Shown: one piece after another, positions 27,548-34,796 of the stretch
Position numbering within the stretch: the first letter of the stretch is position 1
Layout of the letters: each line of letters begins with the position of its first letter
Source of the DNA: Cloacimonetes bacterium UBA5614
GTDB lineage: Bacteria > Cloacimonadota > Cloacimonadia > Cloacimonadales > Cloacimonadaceae
Assembly (NCBI GenBank): GCA_002424605.1
Contig: DIKQ01000011.1
Location: forward strand, 1 to 64,000
Length of the DNA stretch: 64,000 nucleotides
Direction of reading: 5' to 3'
Notes under the pieces: model-generated
Databases searched by the model: none
Told to the model about the DNA's origin: nothing
The model's input: only the letters and a program-made list of their open reading frames with translations
Position numbers and translations under genes: made by a program

Positions 27548-27551
27548 AGGG

Positions 27552-27893
27552 TTATTCCTTAGCCCTGCGTTTGTAAAATATCCAGAAAACCAGCAGGGTG
27601 CACAATGCGAGGAAAACCACGGAGAGCCTTATCAAAAGCCAGTTTTTGACGCTATCCTTCAACGGGAAGGATTTTTCCGCCAGCTTTCTCTCCTGCTCTG
27701 CCAGCTTGATGTCGTTCAGCACAGAGTCCTGCGCTGTGGCAAAAATCTCCGGTATCTCGGAAATCAGCTTGTAATCCTTCAGAATCCTGTTTTGCTGTTT
27801 GGTAACCTGGAACTGATAGTATATGTTCACGGCAGTGACGGCAATCAGGCAGAGCCAAAGTATTGTCAGTAAAAGCAAAATCCATTTCATCAT
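27552..27893 (-). CDS. Small two-helix membrane protein
   Basis: 113 aa. An N-terminal membrane helix (WILLLLTILWLCLIAVTAV) is followed by a ~55-residue hydrophilic helical region (QNRILKDYKLISEIPEIFATA, LAEQERKLAEKSF) and a second membrane helix (LLIRLSVVFLALCTLLVFWIF) with a basic tail. No family is recognised. Its stop region supplies the ribosome-binding site of the next gene, so the two products are likely partners. Confidence 0.65.
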   Translation of the reverse strand: MMKWILLLLTILWLCLIAVTAVNIYYQFQVTKQQNRILKDYKLISEIPEIFATAQDSVLNDIKLAEQERKLAEKSFPLKDSVKNWLLIRLSVVFLALCTLLVFWIFYKRRAKE

Positions 27894-28051
27894 AAATCCA
27901 CCCGTCGGTAGTTATTATTCCAGCGGATAATGTATCGGCAACCTGCCCTAAACGTCAAGAAATATAATGCGCCCAGTGAATTATGGATTTGGAAATCAGC
28001 TCATCTGCGCTTATATTATTGGCAGTAACTAAGCTAAAGGATATAAATAAA

Positions 28052-28588
28052 ATGAAGATAATAATAATGCTTGCCATATTGATAATCAGCGCCAATACAA
28101 CCCTTGCCTCCAAAAAACTGCAGCCGCTGACCACGGTTGACAGGGTGGACCTGAACCGCTATGCGGGGCTTTGGTATCAATTTGCTTACTTCCCCAATAG
28201 CTTCCAACCCAAGAATTCCGGACTCACAACCGCCGAATATACTCTGCACCCCAAAGGGCATATCACGGTTAAAAACACCGCTTACAAGGATTTTGAGGGC
28301 AGCAAGGTTAAAAGCGATATCAAGGGCAAGGCGTTCATTGCTGATAAATCTACAAACTCCCGGCTCAAGGTGCAGTTTTTCTGGCCTTTTAAAGCGGACT
28401 ACTGGATTATCCTGCTGGATGAAAACGACTATAAGTGGGCAGTGGTCAGCGACCCTTCCCGCAAATACCTCTGGATTCTGACGCGCAGCCCTTATCTGGA
28501 CAGGGATTTGTACCGTCTGCTGCTGGCGCAGATTGAAGCAAAAAACATCGATACGGGTAAGATTGAGATAACCGGAAAGTTTGAATAG
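28052..28588 (+). CDS. Lipocalin family protein (Blc-like), secreted
   Basis: 178 aa from the ATG at 28052, preceded by AAAGGA; the signal peptide MKIIIMLAILIISANTTLA begins there, so the longer frame from 27983 is unlikely. The lipocalin signature LNRYAGLWYQFAYFPNSFQP (G-x-W) and the later DYWIILLDENDYKWAVVSDPSRKYLWILTRSP with a conserved Arg identify a Blc/apolipoprotein-D-like barrel. Blc binds lysophospholipids or fatty acids at the envelope. There is no lipobox Cys, so this one is probably periplasmic rather than a lipoprotein. Confidence 0.92.
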   Translation: MKIIIMLAILIISANTTLASKKLQPLTTVDRVDLNRYAGLWYQFAYFPNSFQPKNSGLTTAEYTLHPKGHITVKNTAYKDFEGSKVKSDIKGKAFIADKSTNSRLKVQFFWPFKADYWIILLDENDYKWAVVSDPSRKYLWILTRSPYLDRDLYRLLLAQIEAKNIDTGKIEITGKFE

Positions 28589-28680
28589 GTTCTGCTTTTC
28601 CAATAATTTCTGTTGACTGATTGCCTGTGCTGTCTCAGTATGCAATGAATGAGAAATTATTTGCTGACAGGAGGTAATCC

Positions 28681-30159
28681 ATGATACGTAGCGTTTTGTT
28701 GCTGGTTCTTGTCTTCTGCATATTTGCTTTATCCGCCCAGGATGTCACTCCCTGGCAATATGTGCGCCATAGCGCCGTTGACAACAACAGCCGCGTGCAT
28801 GTGCGCTTTAATTCTGCCCAGGACGTTACCGGCGGGTACGAACTCTATGGCTGGATAAACAACTCCTGGTACCAGATGCCCCTGACCAGCCCCGAACCCA
28901 TGGTCTATGAAGCCCTGCTCCCGCATTCAGCCGGACAGTCCCATAAATACAGATTGCGCACTTCCTACGAAATTGAAGGTCAGACTATCGTTGCTGTCAA
29001 CCCCGGTTTCCTGAGCGCTGATACCTATCCTCCCGCTCTGGCAAACCTGGGATACATTTCCGATGACCCCGTGGGCGACAGCGTTACGGTCTACCATCCC
29101 AGCCTGGATATTACCGGCAACTGGTTCGGCTGGTCCAATAACAAGCTGTTCACGGCTATGTCCAATGTTTCCAACACTTTCCCGACCTTTAACTCCCTGA
29201 CTTCCTACAATCTGTACTTCGCAGGGATTGCCAATACAGCCACCGCTCTGCTTGATTCCAGCGTCTATGCCATGCTTTACACCTTCAACATCCCCGGAGT
29301 GATTTCTCCCGGACTTTATAAACTGGGTATCAATATGGCTGATACTACTGTGGTTTACCAGTATCTGGGACCCATCCAGTCGCAAGTGGTGGGCGGAAAG
29401 CTGATGCTTGCCTGCGATATAGCCACCCTGACTGCCGACCCGTCCTTCGGGACCTGGCCCCCCCTGTTTAACTCTCTCGGTTTTATGGCTGGCAGCATGC
29501 GGATAGATGTCGACCTTGCCACGATGGTCCCATCCTTTGGCATCGGGGATATGAGCGCCATTGCCCAGCTTATCTTTGAGGCATATTCCTATACGCCGGG
29601 TGTGAATAACCTGCCGACAATCTCCGATGTGGCAGAGGCATCGAATTATGTGCAATTCACCTATTTTGATGCCGACCAGGATTTCCCGCTCACGGCTCAG
29701 ATTACCTATGACGGTACCCAGGTGATGGATTTCATCCCATCCACTCCGGACTTTGCCCAGCCGGTGGTCATGACCGCCTACAATCCCGGAAACTGGGCTT
29801 CAGCAATTATCGATGTCAGCGATAACAATATTGACATCGTATATCATGTCTTGGGAACCTCCAATCAGGATGAAGTCCTGCCCTCAGTGCCCGTCTGCCG
29901 GTTCTATCCCAATCCCTTCAATCCCCGGACCGGTAACCTGAACATTGAGCTTTCCGGCATCCGTGGCAAGGTGTCCCGTGCCGGTATCTACAACCTGAAA
30001 GGACAACTGGTGAAGGAACTGGACGCGGCAAACCTCGTCTGGGACGGCACCAACGGCAAAAACCACCCTGTCCGGGATGGCATCTATCTGCTGAAAATCA
30101 GCCACAACAACCAAAACCTCAACCGCAAACTTATTCTCATCGGGGGGACAACGAGGTGA
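28681..30159 (+). CDS. Secreted protein with C-terminal sorting-type domain
   Basis: 492 aa. A signal peptide (MIRSVLLLVLVFCIFALSAQ) follows a strong AGGAGGT site. The body is beta-rich with no recognised domain, including an early Ig/starch-binding-like stretch (VHVRFNSAQDVTGGYELYGW). The C-terminal FlgD-like domain has FYPNPFNPRTG, IYNLKGQLVKEL, LVWDGTNGK and GIYLLKI. The normal end of such domains is KLILI; here five extra residues (GGTTR) are encoded by an overlapping palindromic repeat, which also supplies the stop codon. It lies directly upstream of obgE. Confidence 0.85.
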   Translation: MIRSVLLLVLVFCIFALSAQDVTPWQYVRHSAVDNNSRVHVRFNSAQDVTGGYELYGWINNSWYQMPLTSPEPMVYEALLPHSAGQSHKYRLRTSYEIEGQTIVAVNPGFLSADTYPPALANLGYISDDPVGDSVTVYHPSLDITGNWFGWSNNKLFTAMSNVSNTFPTFNSLTSYNLYFAGIANTATALLDSSVYAMLYTFNIPGVISPGLYKLGINMADTTVVYQYLGPIQSQVVGGKLMLACDIATLTADPSFGTWPPLFNSLGFMAGSMRIDVDLATMVPSFGIGDMSAIAQLIFEAYSYTPGVNNLPTISDVAEASNYVQFTYFDADQDFPLTAQITYDGTQVMDFIPSTPDFAQPVVMTAYNPGNWASAIIDVSDNNIDIVYHVLGTSNQDEVLPSVPVCRFYPNPFNPRTGNLNIELSGIRGKVSRAGIYNLKGQLVKELDAANLVWDGTNGKNHPVRDGIYLLKISHNNQNLNRKLILIGGTTR

Positions 30160-30203
30160 CAACGGGGAGATTCCCCACGATACCCCCTCGATAGAAGCAG
30201 GAA
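30141..30203. repeat. Interspersed palindromic repeat, copy F, overlapping a gene end
   Basis: The core GGGGAGATTCCCCACGATAC and then CCCCTCGAT match copies D and J; the right end is GAAGCAGGAAAG. The left end lies inside the last codons of the preceding gene, supplying its TGA stop. The right end supplies AGGAAAG, five bases before the obgE ATG. Confidence 0.78.
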
Positions 30204-30207
30204 AGAT

Positions 30208-31218
30208 ATGTTCATAGATTATGCAAGAATCAGGATAAAAGCCGGCAACGGCGGAGACGGATGCGTCAGTTTCAGGCGCGAGAAATTTGTACCCAAGGGC
30301 GGACCTGACGGCGGAGACGGCGGCAGGGGCGGAGACGTAGTCGCCCTGGGCGACAGTAATGTAAACACTCTGCTGGACTACCGCTATCACAAGTCCTTCA
30401 AAGGTGAAAACGGCAAGCCCGGTTCCGGAGCCAATAAGCACGGTCCCAGCGGCAAACCGGTTTACCTGCGCCTGCCATTGGGCACTGAAATCTTCCAGAT
30501 TGTTGATGACAAAAGGATGAAGCTGGCTGACGTCACAGACCACGGAGAGGAGATTGTAATCTCCCAGGGCGGTCACGGCGGTAAGGGAAACAGCAATTTT
30601 GCCACCCCCACAAACCAGGCACCGCGTCATGCCACCCCAGGCAGGGCAACCGAAGAGATGGAACTGGAACTGGTGCTCAAACTTATGGCAGATGTAGGCC
30701 TGGTCGGCTTTCCCAATGCCGGAAAGTCCACTCTTTTGAGTGTGGTTTCGGCTGCGCGTCCCAAGATTGCGGATTATGAGTTCACCACTTTGGAGCCGAT
30801 GCTGGGCGTGGTGCAGGTAACGGAATACCAGTCATTTGTGATGGCGGATATTCCCGGCATCATCGCAGGGGCGCACCTCGGCAAAGGGCTCGGAATGCAG
30901 TTCATCCGCCATATCCAGCGGACTTCCATTTTGCTGTTCCTGATTGATGTGCAATCTACCAATCCGCTGGAGGATTACCGCACTTTGCGCTCGGAACTCT
31001 TTATGTTTGACCCTTTTATGGAAAAGAAAGCGCACATCATCGCCCTCAGCAAGCTGGATACCGTTCCGGAAGAAGACAGGGCAAAAGTGGTCAAGGACGT
31101 CACTGTTAAATTCCGCAAGGAGTTTGCCGAAGAAATCATCGGCATTTCATCAGTCAGCGGTTTGAACATCCCTGAGATGAAACGCAAGCTGTTTGACCTG
31201 CTGATGAAGAATAAATAA
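30208..31218 (+). CDS. obgE: Obg-family GTPase
   Basis: 336 aa. Obg acts in 50S ribosome assembly and growth control. The glycine-rich N-terminal Obg fold (KAGNGGDGCVSFRREKFVP, GGDGGRGGDVV, GQGGHGGKGNSNFATP) spans ~1-160. The G domain has GFPNAGKSTLLS, FTTLEP, DIPGII-G and SKLDT. The optional C-terminal OCT domain of some Obg proteins is absent, which is common. It heads a plus-strand operon with dprA, GNAT and DUF2156 genes. Confidence 0.95.
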   Translation: MFIDYARIRIKAGNGGDGCVSFRREKFVPKGGPDGGDGGRGGDVVALGDSNVNTLLDYRYHKSFKGENGKPGSGANKHGPSGKPVYLRLPLGTEIFQIVDDKRMKLADVTDHGEEIVISQGGHGGKGNSNFATPTNQAPRHATPGRATEEMELELVLKLMADVGLVGFPNAGKSTLLSVVSAARPKIADYEFTTLEPMLGVVQVTEYQSFVMADIPGIIAGAHLGKGLGMQFIRHIQRTSILLFLIDVQSTNPLEDYRTLRSELFMFDPFMEKKAHIIALSKLDTVPEEDRAKVVKDVTVKFRKEFAEEIIGISSVSGLNIPEMKRKLFDLLMKNK

Positions 31219-31239
31219 AGCACTTTTACAGAAAGGATT

Positions 31240-32331
31240 ATGCCCGATAGACTGAAATACTGGCTGAAACTGAAGAATGCCCCGGATGTGGGCATTCAGG
31301 CAATGCTGAAGCTTATCAGCACTTTTGGCGACCCGTGCTCATGGACGGAAGAACACCTGCAGACCGCCTTTCAGCAGAGATATATCATCAAAACAGCCTA
31401 TGACTATCTTTGCGGGGATGAAGACCCTTTTAACTGGCAAGCAGTAATCAGGTACATTGAAAAGTACGGTATCAGCTATACCACATTTATCGATGCCAAC
31501 TATCCCCATATGTTGAAAAACATCTATGCGCCCCCCTTGATACTATACTACAGGGGTAATCTTGAGACAGCGCAAAGTGAATGGAACCTCGGGGTGGTGG
31601 GCACCCGCAAGCCCACCGAATACGGCAAAGCCATGACCGGGGCAATCGTGGAACCCATTGCCAAAAACGGAGTAACCATCGTCAGCGGCCTTGCCTACGG
31701 GATTGATACCGTGGCACATAAAACAGCCGTCAAGACAGGCGGAAAAACCATCGCTGTCATGGCGCACGGCCTCGAAACCATCTACCCTCCCCAAAACAGG
31801 GAACTGGCAGAGAAAATCCTGGAAAGAGGTTCCATCGTCTCTGAATACGAACCAGGCTCTAAGATGGAACGCTGGAATTTCGTTGCCCGCAACCGCATCA
31901 TCTCCGGGCTTTCCCAGGGTGTGCTGATTGCGGAAGGTCCCATATCAAGCGGCGCTCTGCTGACCGCCAAGTTTGCCCTCGAGCAGAACCGTGACGTTTA
32001 TGCCATCCCGGGACAGATAAACATCCCCAATGCCCAGGGACCCAACCACCTGATAAAGAACGGCGGTAAGCTGGTAACCACGGCGGAAGACATCCTGCAG
32101 GACTTTGGGATGGACCTCAAAGCGCCGGAACAGCAAGACCTCTTTCCAGTTTTAACCGACAATGAGCAGAGTGTGTATGACCTCTTTAAGGCAGAACAGC
32201 GGAGCTTCGGCTTTGACGAACTCATCATGAAGACCGGATTTTCCATCGGCCAGCTTTCCATCGTCCTGCTGAATCTGGAGCTCAAAGGACTGCTGATGAA
32301 GACGCACGGCAATGAATATGCCCTCAGATAA
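31240..32331 (+). CDS. dprA: DNA-processing protein DprA
   Basis: 363 aa. DprA loads RecA onto incoming single-stranded DNA during transformation. The Rossmann-like core has VVGTRKPTEYGKAMT, VSGLAYGIDTVAHKTA, and the signature RNRIISGLSQGVLIAEGPISSGAL. An N-terminal SAM-like region and a C-terminal winged-helix (FDELIMKTGFSIGQLSIVLLNLELKGL) are present. GAAAGGA precedes the ATG. With comF at 9362 this hints at DNA-uptake capacity, though dprA is also found in non-competent bacteria. Confidence 0.95.
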   Translation: MPDRLKYWLKLKNAPDVGIQAMLKLISTFGDPCSWTEEHLQTAFQQRYIIKTAYDYLCGDEDPFNWQAVIRYIEKYGISYTTFIDANYPHMLKNIYAPPLILYYRGNLETAQSEWNLGVVGTRKPTEYGKAMTGAIVEPIAKNGVTIVSGLAYGIDTVAHKTAVKTGGKTIAVMAHGLETIYPPQNRELAEKILERGSIVSEYEPGSKMERWNFVARNRIISGLSQGVLIAEGPISSGALLTAKFALEQNRDVYAIPGQINIPNAQGPNHLIKNGGKLVTTAEDILQDFGMDLKAPEQQDLFPVLTDNEQSVYDLFKAEQRSFGFDELIMKTGFSIGQLSIVLLNLELKGLLMKTHGNEYALR

Positions 32332-32340
32332 GGAGTTTAC

Positions 32341-32766
32341 ATGATAACCCTGGAACGCATCACCCTAGTGCAAAGCAAGGAAGACTTTGAACAAATCAAG
32401 CAGCTTTACCTGTCCAACGGCTGGATTGACGCGGGCGACGGAGACTTTGAAATACTGATAAACAAGATTGTGAGCCACACCTTTTGCTTTGTCATTGCCA
32501 GGGATGAAGGCAGGCTGATAGGCATGGGACGCAGCCTTTCCGACGGCGTTAGCGACGCCTATATCCAGGACGTCACAGTCTTTCCGCAGTACCGCAAACA
32601 GGGAATCGGGGGCAAAATCATCTCCTTCCTGGTGGAATACATGCACGGACAGGGCATCGGCTGGATTGGGCTCATCAGCGAACCCGGCTATGAAAGCTTT
32701 TACCAGGGGCAGGGCTTCCAGATTATGCAGGGATATACTCCCTTCAAATATGTCAGAAAGACTTAA
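32341..32766 (+). CDS. GNAT-family N-acetyltransferase
   Basis: 141 aa, a single GNAT domain. The acetyl-CoA motif is VFPQYRKQGIGGKII, followed by GIGWIGLISEPGYESFYQGQGF. The sequence is close to the family of small acetyltransferases of unknown amine substrate. AAGGAG lies seven bases before the ATG, 9 bp after dprA. Confidence 0.9.
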   Translation: MITLERITLVQSKEDFEQIKQLYLSNGWIDAGDGDFEILINKIVSHTFCFVIARDEGRLIGMGRSLSDGVSDAYIQDVTVFPQYRKQGIGGKIISFLVEYMHGQGIGWIGLISEPGYESFYQGQGFQIMQGYTPFKYVRKT

Positions 32767-32792
32767 TAAAGCATAGGATAGAAAGAGATAAT

Positions 32793-33689
32793 ATGCCAAC
32801 CAAGAAAGAACAATTCGAGCTGAAACTGCTGACGCCGGAACTGGCGCCGATAATCCAGCAATGCCTCATCAACTTTCCGAAGCAGTCCTGCGACCTCAAC
32901 CTCTGCAATATCTTCACGTGGGGTCAGCTCTATAAACTGCACTATTTCGTCTGGAACGACGCATATGTAATCTACAACCCCCGCTATCACTATATCGCCT
33001 TCCCTTTTTGCTACAATTTCGGTGCCAAAGAACTGGCAGAACTGGTGAGGGATTTCCGCAGCATCGACCCCAAGACGGAGATGATTCTCTTCCCTCCCGA
33101 GTGGCTGGAACGTCATCCAGAACATAAGGAATACTTCCGCCTGAGGGTGCACGAACAGTGGTCGGACTACGTTTACCTCACAGAAAAGCTCTACACGCTG
33201 TCCGGCAAAAAGCTTGCCAAGAAAAAGAACCTGCTTTCCCAGTTCCGGCGCCAATATCCTTCCTACACTACCGAAAACATCGTTAAAGAGGACAAGGACG
33301 CCATCCTGGAACACTTCAAACGCTGGCAGACCGACCGTAACATCAAGGAAATCGGGCTTACCATGGAATACCGCGCCATCAAAAATGCCTTTACCTTTTG
33401 GGACCAGTTGCCTCTGGACGGACTGAAAATCACAGCAGACGGCGAGATTATCGCCTGGTCGATATTCAGCCCGCAGACAGCCGATATGGCTACCGTGCAT
33501 TTTGAGAAGTTTGACCCCACCATCAAGGGCTGTGCCCAGGTAATCAACTGGGAAACGGCAAAATACCTGCTGGACAGCTACAAATATATCAACCGCGAGC
33601 AGGACATGGGCATCGAGGGTCTGCGCCAGGCAAAACGCAGTTATGAGCCCGAATTCATGGTGCCGTTTATCACCAGCCGTTTAAAATAA
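32793..33689 (+). CDS. DUF2156 (phosphatidylglycerol lysyltransferase-like) protein
   Basis: 298 aa, soluble. It matches the GNAT-like fold of the C-terminal catalytic domain of MprF: FTWGQLYKLHYFVWNDAYVI, LYTLSGKKLAKKKNLLSQF and a second lobe with IAWSIFSPQTADMATVHFEK. Stand-alone members lack the membrane domain, and their aminoacyl acceptor is not known. It closes the obgE-dprA-GNAT operon and is followed by a hairpin shared with the convergent gene. Confidence 0.85.
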   Translation: MPTKKEQFELKLLTPELAPIIQQCLINFPKQSCDLNLCNIFTWGQLYKLHYFVWNDAYVIYNPRYHYIAFPFCYNFGAKELAELVRDFRSIDPKTEMILFPPEWLERHPEHKEYFRLRVHEQWSDYVYLTEKLYTLSGKKLAKKKNLLSQFRRQYPSYTTENIVKEDKDAILEHFKRWQTDRNIKEIGLTMEYRAIKNAFTFWDQLPLDGLKITADGEIIAWSIFSPQTADMATVHFEKFDPTIKGCAQVINWETAKYLLDSYKYINREQDMGIEGLRQAKRSYEPEFMVPFITSRLK

Positions 33690-33719
33690 AAAGCCGGACC
33701 TCTTTCAAAGCCCGGCTTT
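33690..33719. terminator. Bidirectional terminator between convergent genes
   Basis: Inverted repeat AAAGCCGG / CCGGCTTT with a 14-nt loop between the DUF2156 gene (plus) and a secreted-protein gene (minus). The T-rich tail is better on the minus strand (CTTTTTATTTT). Confidence 0.8.
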
Positions 33720-33736
33720 CCAGGAGAGGACAGTCG

Positions 33737-34402
33737 TTACCTGACCAGAATTAATTTTTGGGTAACGCTGCCTTGTGGGGTTGTTGCCTTCAGGAAATAT
33801 ATGCCTTCTGTTGCCTGTCTGCCTGTGGAATCACGGCAATTCCATTGCCCGAACCTGTCGGTGGACAGGTGGAAGCGCCTGATTAACTGACCCTTAACGT
33901 TATAAACTGAGATATCCGGACTTTCGCCGTCTTTCACCCCTTCCAGGCTGATATTCACCATTCCCCGGACGGGATTGGGGTACGTCTTCAGGAACAGCGG
34001 AACCTCGGATATGACATTGTCTGATACGGATGTGACGTTGACCTCCGCAATGTTGGAGGGAAGCGATTCGCAACCAGAATCAAAGTATGCCGTCACAAAA
34101 AACTGGTGGCAGCCTTCGCAGACCTCCTGCAAAAGGTAATCTGCCACATCGCTGCCCGGCGCAAACCTGACCAGGCAATCATTGCAGTAAATACGGAATC
34201 CCAGAGGCGGCTCTTCATAGACGGGATTTTCCCAGGCAAGCAGCACGGCATCGTTGCCGATTACTTCCGCCATCAGGTTGTAAGGACCCGCCTGTCTTAC
34301 TTCTTTGTGAGCTTCAGGAACATCTATCAGAGATACATTATGAGCAGCAAACAAGCCAAGACCGACCGCCAGCAGGAGAACACTCAAACTTAATTTTTTC
34401 AT
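33737..34402 (-). CDS. Small secreted protein with FN3-like and C-terminal sorting-type domains
   Basis: 221 aa. The signal peptide is MKKLSLSVLLLAVGLGLFAA. Residues ~40-125 read as one fibronectin-type-III-like domain (GPYNLMAEVIGNDAVLLAWENP, GFRIYCND, FVTAYFDSGCESLPSN) with several Cys. The C-terminal ~85 residues are the FlgD-like domain: TYPNPVRGMVNISLEG, VYNVKGQLIRRF, GIYFLKA, ending KLILVR. A promoter-like pair lies at 34459-34488. The partner or ligand is unknown; it may be a small surface adhesin or assembly factor. Confidence 0.85.
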   Translation of the reverse strand: MKKLSLSVLLLAVGLGLFAAHNVSLIDVPEAHKEVRQAGPYNLMAEVIGNDAVLLAWENPVYEEPPLGFRIYCNDCLVRFAPGSDVADYLLQEVCEGCHQFFVTAYFDSGCESLPSNIAEVNVTSVSDNVISEVPLFLKTYPNPVRGMVNISLEGVKDGESPDISVYNVKGQLIRRFHLSTDRFGQWNCRDSTGRQATEGIYFLKATTPQGSVTQKLILVR

Positions 34403-34458
34403 TTTTTCCTCCCGGAATAAGTTTCACTTGTTGTATAGAGCAAACCGGGAGCCAATAT

Positions 34459-34488
34459 ATTGTAATGTGCTATGTGTCAGTATCTCAA
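34459..34488 (-). promoter_or_regulatory. Putative promoter of the FN3/CTD secreted-protein gene
   Basis: On the minus strand, TTGAGA and TACAAT are separated by 18 nt. The predicted start is near 34452, about 50 nt before the ATG, and the leader carries a strong GGGAGGA ribosome-binding site. Confidence 0.5.
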
Positions 34489-34605
34489 GTATTTAATCCT
34501 TTCCTGCTTTGTGGTGCAAAGTTCTTTCTATATCAAAATCATATGATTCCATATCCAAATAATATGACCTATATATTTGACTCCCGCTGCCGTTTCCCAT
34601 AAAAA

Positions 34606-34708
34606 CCTCCCTCTCCCCGCCCTATGAGATGTCCCGAAGATGCCGCGGAGCCTCCCGGGAAAAACCCGGCCATCTTCGGGGCATCTTCGGGACATCTCAC
34701 TCAGCAGG
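34606..34708. repeat. Large palindrome, divergent member of the repeat family (copy G)
   Basis: A perfect 20-bp inverted repeat occupies 34625-34644 and 34680-34699 (TGAGATGTCCCGAAGATGCC and its complement). The loop holds a smaller hairpin CCGGGAAAAACCCGG, and CATCTTCGGG is repeated directly on the right arm. The right border CAGCAGGAAAAC resembles the family end, but the arm sequence is different, so it may be a separate element. Apart from this, the promoter and the terminator, nothing was seen between 34403 and 34796. Confidence 0.65.
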
Positions 34709-34744
34709 AAAACAGGTTGAAACAAAAACCGCGCTGAAAACAAA

Positions 34745-34770
34745 GCAGGTGAATGAATCTATTCACCTGC
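34745..34770 (-). terminator. Rho-independent terminator of the 661-aa secreted-protein gene
   Basis: Perfect 10-bp stem GCAGGTGAAT / ATTCACCTGC with a 6-nt loop, followed on the minus strand by TTTGTTTT. Confidence 0.85.
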
Positions 34771-34796
34771 TTATCAGATAGTTGCGACTAATACCG

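Noticed and set aside
34606..34708. Terminator for the 33737 or 34797 gene
   Set aside because: The arms are too long and lack a T tract. A proper terminator for the 34797 gene lies at 34745-34770.
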